In this document: positions 7,273-14,940 of the stretch, piece by piece
Layout of the letters: the number at the start of each line of letters is the position of its first letter
How positions within the stretch are numbered: position 1 is the first letter of the stretch
DNA from: Betaproteobacteria bacterium
GTDB lineage: Bacteria; Pseudomonadota; Gammaproteobacteria; Burkholderiales; SG8-39
Direction: 5' to 3'
Assembly (NCBI GenBank): GCA_009693435.1
Contig: SHXF01000023.1
Location: 1 to 48,556 of the forward strand
Length of the DNA stretch: 48,556 bases
Program-made: the position numbers and the translations under genes
Notes under the pieces: model-generated
The model's input: the letters and a program-made list of their open reading frames with translations, nothing else
Database searches by the model: none
What the model was told of the DNA's origin: nothing

Positions 7273-8985
7273 CTATTTTTTTCGCGAACCACGAATCAGC
7301 CGGCCCGGCATCGCGCCCGTTGCATTGCCGTTCTCGAAAATCGGCACACCGGACACGACCGTGGCGAGGTAGCCGTCCGCCTTTTGCACCAGGCGCTTCG
7401 CGTTGCCCGGCAGGTCACGCACCATTTCCGGCGCGCGCAATGCGAGCCCTGCAAAGTCGATGACGTTCAGATCGGCCTTCCTGCCTTGCGCCAGAACTCC
7501 CCTGTCGTTGATGCCGAAGAAGGATGCCGTCGACGACGTCTGCATCCTGACGGCCTCCTCGAGCGGGAGGGTCGGCCCGCGTTTGCGGTCGCGCGCCCAG
7601 TGCGTGAGCATGTAGGTGGGCGTGGACGAATCGCACACCCTGCTGACGTGCGCGCCGCCGTCCGACAGGCCCAGCACGGCATTCGGGTGGCGCAGCATTT
7701 TCAGGGTCGAGTCGAGGTTGCCATCCGCGTAATTGGTGAGCGGCATGAACAGCAGTTCGTTGCCCTCCCGCTCGAGCATGATGTCCAGCACCACGTCCTG
7801 AGGCGAGCGGCCTTGCGCGCGCGCCAGTTCCCCCACGCTCCCCTGCAGGGATGGCTCGTAGTCGGGCGGGTCGCCCAGCCGGAACATGCGCTCGAAACGA
7901 CCGGTGACATTGCGCAGCGTTTCAGTCGTCGCGTCGGGTTTTTCGGACAGCAGCCTTGTGCGGAACGCGGGGTCCCGCAGCTTTGCCACCTGTCCCTCCA
8001 GCGGAAGCGCCGCAATTTCACGGAAGCTCGGGTTCAGGAAAAAGGGATTGCGCGAACTCGTCAGGCCCAGCATGTTGCTCACCGACCTGCCCGGCACCTG
8101 GGCGTGCAGCGGTTCTCCCTCGGCGCTCGCTTTCGCCATGAGTTCCAGTATGCGCGCCCATTTGTCGGGATGCTCGTAGGACTGGGTGAGCAGGCACCAC
8201 ACCGACATGCCGGAGGCGCGACGCACCCCCCGCAGCCAGGCGATTTCCCGTTCAACGTCCTCGAAGTCGACGATGAAACCGATACAGCCGCCGCGGCCTG
8301 CTTCGCCGGCGGCGCGCGCAAGCGCGGTTACTTCGTCCGTATCCACGCCGTAGCCCGGCGCGTTCCTGCCGTCGATGTTGCGGTGGTTGACCGAGCGGCT
8401 GCCGGTAAAGCCGAGCGCGCCCGCCGCCATCGCCTCGCGCACCAGCGTCGTCATGGCGCGCATGTCCGCTTCGCTCGCCCGCTCGTTGGCCGCACCGCGC
8501 TCGCCCATCACATAGGTGCGCACCGCGGCGTGCGGAATCTGCGCCCCGACATCGATGGCGAGTTCGGTCTGCTCCAGCGCGTCGAGAAACTCCGGAAAAC
8601 TCTCCCAGCCCCAGCGTATGCCGGCGCGCAAAGTGGCGCTCGGAATGTCCTCTATGCTCTCCATCAGGCCGATCAGCCAGTCGCGCGCGGCGGGCTTGGC
8701 CGGAGCGAATCCGACGCCGCAATTGCCGAACACCACCGAGGTGACGCCGTGCCAGGAGGAAGGCGAAAGGTACGGATCCCAGCGAACCTGGGCATCATAA
8801 TGCGTGTGCACGTCGACGAAGCCGGGCGTGACGATGGCGCCCTCGGCCGCAATGTCGCGTTTCGCCGCGCCGGCCTTGCCACCGACCTGGACCAATACGC
8901 CGTTGTCGACCGCCACGTCGCCATGGAATCCGGCGCGACCGGTGCCGTCCACTATCAGTGCGCCTCTGACCACCAGATCATGCAT
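7273..8985 (-). CDS. N-acyl-D-amino-acid deacylase-like amidohydrolase
   Basis: A 570-residue amidohydrolase of the D-aminoacylase type. The metal-binding strand VDVHTHYD gives His60 and His62, the Cys in FGNCGVGFAP (Cys89) is the characteristic D-aminoacylase cysteine ligand, and LSDGGAHV near residue 450 supplies the Asp. The last quarter (KADLNVIDFAGL... VSGVPIFENG) is the usual small beta-sandwich. The enzyme would hydrolyse an N-acyl or cyclic amide in the cytoplasm. It lies between a Bug receptor and an internally deleted Bug gene on the same strand, fitting a degradation operon for amide-containing compounds. Full length. Confidence 0.9.
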   Translation of the reverse strand: MHDLVVRGALIVDGTGRAGFHGDVAVDNGVLVQVGGKAGAAKRDIAAEGAIVTPGFVDVHTHYDAQVRWDPYLSPSSWHGVTSVVFGNCGVGFAPAKPAARDWLIGLMESIEDIPSATLRAGIRWGWESFPEFLDALEQTELAIDVGAQIPHAAVRTYVMGERGAANERASEADMRAMTTLVREAMAAGALGFTGSRSVNHRNIDGRNAPGYGVDTDEVTALARAAGEAGRGGCIGFIVDFEDVEREIAWLRGVRRASGMSVWCLLTQSYEHPDKWARILELMAKASAEGEPLHAQVPGRSVSNMLGLTSSRNPFFLNPSFREIAALPLEGQVAKLRDPAFRTRLLSEKPDATTETLRNVTGRFERMFRLGDPPDYEPSLQGSVGELARAQGRSPQDVVLDIMLEREGNELLFMPLTNYADGNLDSTLKMLRHPNAVLGLSDGGAHVSRVCDSSTPTYMLTHWARDRKRGPTLPLEEAVRMQTSSTASFFGINDRGVLAQGRKADLNVIDFAGLALRAPEMVRDLPGNAKRLVQKADGYLATVVSGVPIFENGNATGAMPGRLIRGSRKK

Positions 8986-9003
8986 GGAAGCATCCTCCTG
9001 TCG

Positions 9004-9059
9004 TTTCGTGACGGGTTTCGTGACGGATTTCGTGACGGGTTTCGTGACGGATTTCGTGG
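9004..9059. repeat. 12-bp tandem repeat between two genes
   Basis: Four full units and one partial unit of tttcgtgacggg/a follow each other. The last base alternates g, a, g, a, so a 24-bp unit appears duplicated. It fills most of the gap between the deacylase start (8985) and the Bug stop (9073). Confidence 0.9.
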
Positions 9060-9072
9060 TGGCGCGCAGGCA

Positions 9073-9774
9073 TCACTCCGCCTTTGCCCCCGTGGCCTTC
9101 ACCAGCTTCGCAAACTGCTCGATCTCCAGGCGGATCGCTTCGCCGAATTGATCCGGTGTGCCGCCTATGGACTCGAAACCCAGGCCGGCCAGGCGTTGCG
9201 CGACATCCGGCGCCGCCAGCGCCGCATTGAACTCCCGGTTGAGCCGGTCGATCACGGGACGCGGCGCGCCGGTGGAGCCGTAGTTCAGTCCCGGATTCGT
9301 CCTGGCATGGTCGATGAGTTGTTTCGCCGACTGTACCGGCAGGCCGGCGTTGACTGCGAGAAACAACGGTAACGACACCAGTTGCACGACAGGTGAAAAA
9401 TCCCTGATGCTGTCGTAGGGCACTTTCGCATACACGCTGGGATTGATGGCGAGGACCGCCGTGCCGCCCAGCATCAACGTGTGACCGTCCGGCTGCGCCT
9501 TCACCACGATTTCGGCGGCCAGTATGCCGCCGGCGCCGGGGCGGTTCTCCACCAGCACCGACCAGCCCGTGTTGTCGGAGACCTTCTGCGCGAACGTGCG
9601 CGCGACCACATCGCCCGCGCCGCCGGGACCATAAGGCACGATCAGCCGGATGGGCCGCGAGGGAAAGGATTGCGCCAGTGCCTGCCCGGCGAGCAGCGCG
9701 AGAAGCAACATTCCCGCGATTGGTGGCAAGCGCTTCAACGTCCGGCCCTCCAGGGATCGAATGCCTGGGGACAC
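9073..9774 (-). pseudogene. Bug-family receptor with an internal in-frame deletion (B)
   Basis: The N-terminal half is a normal Bug protein: hydrophobic signal segment, FPSRPIRLIVPYGPGGAGD, VENRPGAGG, AQPDGHTLMLGG. At NPGLNYGSTG, where the family continues into the second lobe, the sequence jumps straight to APRPVIDRLN, the segment normally about 100 residues further on. The product is 233 residues against about 325 for the family. The reading frame is preserved, but the HVPYKG hinge region and most of lobe 2 are gone, so ligand binding is unlikely. The GTG start at 9774 shares one base with the TAG of the upstream ThDP enzyme; a TTG at 9738 would also precede the signal segment. An assembly collapse is possible but less likely because both flanks are clean. 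Confidence 0.85.
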
Positions 9775-11483
9775 TAGCGAGCGATTTCGCCCGGCTTCAA
9801 CTTTGCCGCGCCTTCCCAGAGGGAGTGCAGGCTGCCGGGCACGCGCCGCGTCAGGATTTCCACCACCACGGTTGAACCGGCAGCGACCTCATCGATGGCC
9901 CATTTCAGCTTGGCCGCGAGTTCCCCCGGCTGCTCGATGCGGACCGCCTTGGTCCCCAGCGCCAATCCTACTGCATACGGATCCACGCCGCGTCCGGAAA
10001 AGCGCGTGCTCGCAAGCTGCGGACTCACACCGGCGTCGCGGGCCGGATCCGACCGGTTGTTCTTGACCACCACCAGGATGGCCGTGCCCGTTCGGACCGC
10101 AGTTTCAAGATCGATCGCAGTTTCGCCGAAGGCCTCCTCGCCGATGACGGCCACCACCAGTTTGTCCGGCGCCGCCTGCTTCGCGCCGATCGCCGCGCCT
10201 ATCGACCACCCCATGGCGCTCTGCACGCCAAAGCCCAGAAAACCTCGCGGCTGCGTCGCGATGTAGTGCTGGCAGGTGGTGCCGCGCACCGAACCGGCGT
10301 CGTGCAGCACGATGGTCTTGTCCGGGTTGGTGAGGCGGGTCAGCTCGCCCGTGACACGGAACGGATTGATAGGCGCAGCATCGTCGTTCAGCAGCGGCGC
10401 CGAGACCTCCTGCCAGCGACGGCCCAGTGTTTCCAGTTCCGCCTGGCGCTCGGCCACCGGCAACAGACGGGCCTTGGACAGGCGCTCCCTTGCCACGGCT
10501 ATCATCTGGCGGATCACGATTTTCGCGTCGCCCATCATTGCGATTTCGGCCAGGTGTTCCTTGTTCAATTCCGTTCCATCGATATCGACCTGGATATGGC
10601 GCGCCGCTTTCGGCATCGGCGCCATGGTCGCGAATTTCTTGAAACCTGCGCCTATGGTGAGCACCACATCGGCGGAGTCGGCGAGCACCGTCGCCGGCAA
10701 CGAGCTGTACACCGCCCGCGCGAAGCCGCCGATGCCAAGCGCCAGCCGGTGGTTTTCCGGAAAGGCGCTCTTGCCGTTCAGCGTGGTGGCCACCGGCAGC
10801 GTGAGCAACTCCGCCAGTTCGACCAGATCGGCGGATGCGCCCGAGGCGAGCACACCGGCGCCAACATACACATAAGGCCGCTTTGCCGACGCAATCAGGT
10901 CGACCGCCGCCTGCACGCTCGCAGGATCGGCGCCGCTCCTCACCGCCGGCTGCCCGCCAACCGGCTGGTAATTCCAGTGGCCGATCGGCATGGAGGACAG
11001 GTCGTAGGGCATGCCGAGCACCACCGGACCGGAGCGGCCGGTGCGCAACTGCATGAACGCGCGGCGCAGAATGCTCTCCACCTGGGATGCGTCCTGGATC
11101 ACGGTGGTCCACTTGCACACCGGCGCGAACAATTCGGTGAAGGAGATTTCCTTCACCTGCCGGCGCAGCGTGTCGTAGCGGTCGTTGTGCCCGGCGATGA
11201 ACAGCAGTGGCGTGGAATCGCCCCAGCTGTTGACCAGGCCGCCCATCGCGTTGGCCGCGGCGGGACCGGCGTCGGTGAAGACCACGCCGGGCACGCCCGA
11301 GACGCGCGCATAGCCGTCGCAGATGTCGACCGCGGCCCGCTCCTGGCGGGTGTAGAAGACGGTGATTTCGGGTGCGACCGACATGGCGTCCGCCAGATGG
11401 CCGATCGATTGCCCGGTGATGCCGGCGGCGACACGCACGCCTTCCTTGACCAGGGCATCGCAAATTGCCTGAGCTACGTTCAC
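9774..11483 (-). CDS. ThDP-dependent enzyme of the acetolactate synthase/oxalyl-CoA decarboxylase type
   Basis: A 569-residue protein with three domains: N-terminal Pyr domain with the cofactor-activating Glu in TRQERAAVDICDGYAR, central Rossmann domain (about 190-330), and C-terminal PP domain. In the PP domain the usual GDG...NN Mg-ThDP motif reads GEE (residues 448-450) followed at the normal distance by KNN, so the first metal ligand is Glu instead of Asp. I place the start at GTG 11483, which has a strong GGAGGAGG seven bases upstream; the frame stays open further upstream but lacks family similarity there. It is the first gene of the minus-strand run and overlaps the damaged Bug gene by one base. 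Reaction (2-keto acid decarboxylation, carboligation or acyl-CoA cleavage) not readable. Confidence 0.88.
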   Translation of the reverse strand: MNVAQAICDALVKEGVRVAAGITGQSIGHLADAMSVAPEITVFYTRQERAAVDICDGYARVSGVPGVVFTDAGPAAANAMGGLVNSWGDSTPLLFIAGHNDRYDTLRRQVKEISFTELFAPVCKWTTVIQDASQVESILRRAFMQLRTGRSGPVVLGMPYDLSSMPIGHWNYQPVGGQPAVRSGADPASVQAAVDLIASAKRPYVYVGAGVLASGASADLVELAELLTLPVATTLNGKSAFPENHRLALGIGGFARAVYSSLPATVLADSADVVLTIGAGFKKFATMAPMPKAARHIQVDIDGTELNKEHLAEIAMMGDAKIVIRQMIAVARERLSKARLLPVAERQAELETLGRRWQEVSAPLLNDDAAPINPFRVTGELTRLTNPDKTIVLHDAGSVRGTTCQHYIATQPRGFLGFGVQSAMGWSIGAAIGAKQAAPDKLVVAVIGEEAFGETAIDLETAVRTGTAILVVVKNNRSDPARDAGVSPQLASTRFSGRGVDPYAVGLALGTKAVRIEQPGELAAKLKWAIDEVAAGSTVVVEILTRRVPGSLHSLWEGAAKLKPGEIAR

Positions 11484-11627
11484 GCTGTTCCTCCTCCGAG
11501 CACACTGCACCGGCGGGCGACGCGATCGAATCGCGACGCGTGCCCAATTACCTGACCGTTTCAGGGCCGCACATCCTAGATCATTGTTGCACGCGGAACC
11601 AGCCCCACCACGGGAACGAAGCCGGCA

Positions 11628-11655
11628 TTGACACGGAAAGTTCGTATAGGATACT
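11628..11655 (+). promoter_or_regulatory. Predicted sigma-70 promoter for the TauD-like gene
   Basis: A perfect TTGACA at 11628-11633 is followed after 16 bp by GATACT (11650-11655, four of six bases of the -10 consensus). Transcription would start near 11662 and make a leader of about 97 nt that contains the 18-bp repeat array. Confidence 0.5.
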
Positions 11656-11682
11656 TTGAACACGAAGTACATTCATCACTGA

Positions 11683-11736
11683 ATCCGAACCGGATCTGAG
11701 ATCCGAACCGGATCTGAGATCCGAACCAGACCTGCG
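11683..11736 (+). repeat. Three 18-bp tandem units in the leader of the TauD-like gene
   Basis: Two identical units atccgaaccggatctgag (11683-11700, 11701-11718) and a third decayed unit (11719-11736). Each unit contains the dyad GATCCG-aac-CGGATC, and the junctions make GGATC-tga-GATCC, so the array is a series of overlapping palindromes. It could be an operator array or a stack of RNA hairpins just before the ribosome binding site at about 11746-11751. Confidence 0.85.
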
Positions 11737-11758
11737 ATCACCTGCGAGGAGCTTCGTC

Positions 11759-12634
11759 ATGGCAGTCAGTTTTGTTCCCCTGCATCCCCTGGTCGGCGCC
11801 GAGGTCAAGGGCCTGGACCTGCGCAATCCCATGGACGAAGCCACGCACAAGCAACTCCAGGATGCGTTCAGCCGGTATTTCTTTCTTCTGGTTCGCGATC
11901 AGAAGCTCGAGAAGGAAGACCAGGAACGTTACTCCCTGATCTTCGGCGACATCGAATACCGCACCGCTTACGACGTGCCCAGAACGGATCCGCGTTCACA
12001 GTACGTGTCGAATACGCGTACCGATGGCATTCTCGGTAATGGGGAGCTGTATTTTCACCAGGACCAGACGTTTTTCGCCGACCCCATGATCGCCTGCACG
12101 CTGTATGCCATCGAGATTCCGTCCAGCGGCGGGGACACGCTGTTCGCCAATTCGGGGGCGCTTTACGACAGCCTGCCCGAGGACTACCGGAGCAAACTGG
12201 ACGGCCTGACGTCATTGCATGTGTTCGACTACGGACGCGACCCGAATGCGCCGATGGAAGACCGGGAGATTCCGGCATCGTCGCCGCGTTGCATCCAGCC
12301 GGTCGTCTGGATACACCCGAAGACCGGGCGCAAGAGCCTCTGGGTGAACCACATCGCGGTCGACCACATCCATGGCATGAGCCGCGAGGAAGGCAAGCGC
12401 ATCGTCCTGGACCTGGCTGAGCGCATCGCCAATCCCGAACTCTATTACCGCCACCAGTGGCGCGTCGGGGACATCGTGATGTGGGACAACCTCCAACTGC
12501 AGCACATGCGCGAGAATTTCGATGCTAGCCAGCCGCGCACCCTGCGGCGCATGCCACTGCTGAGCAAGTATCGCGCGGATAACCGAGACAGGCTCCGGTC
12601 CTTCGCCACCGAGGCCGTTGCGGCAGCCCACTAG
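11759..12634 (+). CDS. TauD/TfdA-family Fe(II)/2-oxoglutarate dioxygenase, copy 1
   Basis: A 291-residue dioxygenase. The iron facial triad is His100 and Asp102 (YFHQDQTF) plus His249 (LQLQHMREN); Arg260 or Arg264 (PRTLRRMP) would hold the 2-oxoglutarate carboxylate. TauD-family enzymes hydroxylate a carbon next to a sulfonate, aryloxy or amine group. ATG 11759 follows a GAGGAGC ribosome site. The gene is divergent from the ThDP enzyme and convergent with a second TauD-like gene, which is a paralogue. All active-site residues are intact. Confidence 0.92.
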   Translation: MAVSFVPLHPLVGAEVKGLDLRNPMDEATHKQLQDAFSRYFFLLVRDQKLEKEDQERYSLIFGDIEYRTAYDVPRTDPRSQYVSNTRTDGILGNGELYFHQDQTFFADPMIACTLYAIEIPSSGGDTLFANSGALYDSLPEDYRSKLDGLTSLHVFDYGRDPNAPMEDREIPASSPRCIQPVVWIHPKTGRKSLWVNHIAVDHIHGMSREEGKRIVLDLAERIANPELYYRHQWRVGDIVMWDNLQLQHMRENFDASQPRTLRRMPLLSKYRADNRDRLRSFATEAVAAAH

Positions 12635-12714
12635 GACAAGGCGGCCCGGCGTCCGCGGTAAACAGCTGCACGCGCCCGGACTGGCGCGTAGATTGCGCGT
12701 TCTCCGGTGCCTCG

Positions 12715-13572
12715 TCAGTGCGCGTGCTGCCGCGCCGCTATCCGGTCTTCCTCCCGCCAGAGTATCGGCATGCGCCGCAGGGTGCGCGGCGCCTTGGGAT
12801 CGAAATCCTCGCGCCTGTGCAGGGTCATGAAGTTGTTCCACAACACCAGATCCCGAGGCTGCCACCGGTGCCGGTAATAGACAGCCGGATCTTCGATGCG
12901 AGCGAACAAATCGTCGACCAGCTGGTCGCTCTCTTCGGCCGAGACCTCGTTTATCTTCTGCATGGTAACGCGGTTGATCCAGATGCCGTGCTTGCCTGTC
13001 GAGGGTTCCGCCCACACCACCGGCTGCACGTGGCACGGTGAACCCGGCGGGGCGAGCGCGCCCGGCATCCGCGCGTTGTAGCTGGAGGTGAAATCGTAAA
13101 CATGCAGCGCCGTCAGGGGTTTCAGCTTTCGCTGCATCGCCTCGGGCAGGCTCTCGAAAACGACGCCGGTATTTGCGAACAGCGTATCACCGCCCTCGGC
13201 CGGCACTTCGATCGCGTACAGGGTGCAGGCGCAGTTGGGCTCCTCGAAGTGCACCTGGTCATTGTGAAACGAAAGTTCGCCCAGGCCGATGATGCCATCC
13301 GGCCGGTTGTTGGAAACGTGCTGCTGCATAATCGGGGATTCCTTGCCGTCGGCAGACTTGTGATTGCCGCGATAGGCGACGACGCCGAATACCTCTGAGA
13401 AGCGCTGCTGGTGCTCGGGCTCAAGGTCCTGGCCGCGGACTACCAGCACGCGATGCCTGCCGAAACCCTCCAGCAGGCTGCGCCGCGTGTCCGCGTCTAT
13501 GGGATTGCGAAAATCGAATCCCTCCACCTCGGCGCCGACGTGGGGATGCAGCGGCTTGAATCGGATGCCCAT
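12715..13572 (-). CDS. TauD/TfdA-family Fe(II)/2-oxoglutarate dioxygenase, copy 2
   Basis: A 285-residue paralogue of the facing gene. Iron ligands are His103 and Asp105 (SFHNDQVHF) and His252 (MTLHRRED); PRTLRRMP near the C-terminus carries the 2-oxoglutarate Arg. It shares block order and the EVPAEGGDTLFAN segment with copy 1, but the region before the first His differs (extra residues around HKSADGKESP). The two genes converge with an 80-bp gap. ATG 13572 has a GGAGG upstream and a good sigma-70 promoter 70-100 bp further up. The substrate is probably different from copy 1, given the divergence near the active site. Confidence 0.92.
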   Translation of the reverse strand: MGIRFKPLHPHVGAEVEGFDFRNPIDADTRRSLLEGFGRHRVLVVRGQDLEPEHQQRFSEVFGVVAYRGNHKSADGKESPIMQQHVSNNRPDGIIGLGELSFHNDQVHFEEPNCACTLYAIEVPAEGGDTLFANTGVVFESLPEAMQRKLKPLTALHVYDFTSSYNARMPGALAPPGSPCHVQPVVWAEPSTGKHGIWINRVTMQKINEVSAEESDQLVDDLFARIEDPAVYYRHRWQPRDLVLWNNFMTLHRREDFDPKAPRTLRRMPILWREEDRIAARQHAH

Positions 13573-13644
13573 GATCGATCGTCCTCCCTGTTGCCGGCGC
13601 TGCTGCAGAGCAAGCCCGGAAAATGCTTCGTTACCGATCTACAG

Positions 13645-13672
13645 GTTATAGGCCTCCATGATGCAGCGTCAA
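13645..13672 (-). promoter_or_regulatory. Predicted sigma-70 promoter for TauD-like copy 2
   Basis: On the minus strand TTGACG (13672-13667) is separated by 16 bp from TATAAC (13650-13645). Five of six bases match each consensus. Transcription would start near 13638, giving a leader of about 66 nt before ATG 13572. The remaining 13573-13852 gap between the two divergent genes shows no gene; a weaker TTGACG at 13764 faces the epimerase. Confidence 0.6.
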
Positions 13673-13852
13673 GCCGCTAGCGCCGGGAACCCGGTTTCGC
13701 GCCGGCGCTGTTGATGAGAAAAGCCCGGAAGCTGCACCGCACCGCCGGCCTTGCACAGCACGATTGACGATTGCTTAGATCACGTAGTAAAAGGTCTGCG
13801 AGTCGCCGCCCCATTCCGCGCGGTGCGCGTTTCAACCAGAAGGGATTCCTTC

Positions 13853-14839
13853 GTGACCACTCTCGTTACCGGCGCCGGCATCATCGGCTCCCATACCGCC
13901 CGCATGATTGCCGAGAAGGGCGATCCGGTCGTCCTGATGGACATCAATCCGTCCTACGATCCCATCAAGTCGATAGTCGACCGACCCGATGTCGAAATCG
14001 TGCAGGGAGACATATCCAACCTCGACGCTTTGTGCGAACTGATACGCGCGCGCGGCGTGACAAGAATCGTGCACACCGCGGCGATACTGAACAAGGCCAT
14101 GCTGGACGATCCGCACCGGGGCGTCGTCGTCAATGTCCTTGGCTGGACGAACATACTCGAAGCGGCCAGGCGGCTGAAGCTCGGCCGCGTGGTGCTTGCG
14201 AGTTCGGGGACTGTCGGCTACACGACCTTCGGCCGTTTCAAGGGAGAGACCTTCCCCGAGGATTTCAATATCAATGTCGTCAGCGAGCGGCCCCACTCGC
14301 TCTATACCGTCAGCAAGCTGGCCGGAGAACACATCGCGCTGTATTACCACGACAACTACGGGGTCGACGCGGTCATCGTGCGCTACGCCGCCGTGCTGAG
14401 CGCCTGGATAGGGCCCAACCGCACCATGCCGGGGATCATGCTCCGCTCGCTGCTGGTTCCGGCCATCGAAGGCAAGACGGCCGTCGTCGACAACCGCATG
14501 CTGGTCTGGGATGGCGGAGAAGAGTTTGTCGATGCGCGCGACTGCGCCGGGGGCAATGTTGCCGCCCTGGAGGCAGCCGACCCCCGTTCACGCGTCTACA
14601 ACATCGGCACCGGGAAAATGCACACCTTCCACGAACTGATCGCGGAAATCAGGAAGCTGCACCCGTCGCTGAAGGTGGACATACAGGTGCCGATAAAAGG
14701 CGGCATGGTGGGGTTCAAATACGTGCGCCCGGCGCCGGGGGACGTCAAGCTGGCCGAAGCCGAACTCGGGTTTCGCGCGCACTACGACCTGGGCGCGTCG
14801 ATCAGCCATTTTTCAGACATCATGAAGGCGACCGGCTAA
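13853..14839 (+). CDS. NAD-dependent epimerase/dehydratase (extended SDR), copy 2
   Basis: A 328-residue paralogue of the gene at 3298-4281, roughly half identical by eye. TGAGIIG sits at residues 6-12, Asp30 ends VLMD, and Tyr151/Lys155 form YTVSK. I use the GTG at 13853, preceded by AGAAGGG at a spacing of about 8, because the family starts within a few residues of the TGAG motif; the open frame extends to 13751 without similarity. The gene stands alone between two divergent/convergent neighbours and ends in a strong hairpin. Confidence 0.88.
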   Translation: MTTLVTGAGIIGSHTARMIAEKGDPVVLMDINPSYDPIKSIVDRPDVEIVQGDISNLDALCELIRARGVTRIVHTAAILNKAMLDDPHRGVVVNVLGWTNILEAARRLKLGRVVLASSGTVGYTTFGRFKGETFPEDFNINVVSERPHSLYTVSKLAGEHIALYYHDNYGVDAVIVRYAAVLSAWIGPNRTMPGIMLRSLLVPAIEGKTAVVDNRMLVWDGGEEFVDARDCAGGNVAALEAADPRSRVYNIGTGKMHTFHELIAEIRKLHPSLKVDIQVPIKGGMVGFKYVRPAPGDVKLAEAELGFRAHYDLGASISHFSDIMKATG

Positions 14840-14861
14840 ACGCCGGCCGCACAACGGCTTG

Positions 14862-14894
14862 CGCTCCCCGGCGCGCCTATCGCGCCGGGGAGCG
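14862..14894. terminator. Strong hairpin between convergent genes
   Basis: A perfect 14-bp stem (14862-14875 with 14881-14894, cgctccccggcgcg and its complement) and a 5-base loop. It lies 22 bp after the epimerase stop and 41 bp from the amidohydrolase stop on the other strand, so it can serve both. There is no clear T-run. Confidence 0.65.
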
Positions 14895-14900
14895 AGTCGC

Positions 14901-14940
14901 GCTTGCTACTGCTTGCTGCTGCTTGCTGCTGCTTGCTATT
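14901..14940. repeat. 10-bp tandem repeat overlapping the amidohydrolase stop codon
   Basis: Four units of gcttgctgct (third-last bases vary). The last unit includes the TAG stop of the amidohydrolase gene (14938-14936), so the array is made of copies of the gene's own 3' end. Confidence 0.9.

Noticed and set aside
7228..9372. A 714-codon plus-strand frame opposite the D-aminoacylase gene
   Set aside because: Same shadow effect; the deacylase motifs are on the other strand, and this frame also runs through the 12-bp repeat.
10105..11547. A 480-codon second frame on the same strand as the ThDP enzyme
   Set aside because: Shifted frame of the real gene, Arg/Gly-rich, no start site; the real frame has all ThDP motifs.
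13764..13790. Promoter TTGACG-15-TAGTAA for epimerase copy 2
   Set aside because: The spacer is too short and the -10 is poor; I kept only the stronger opposite promoter.
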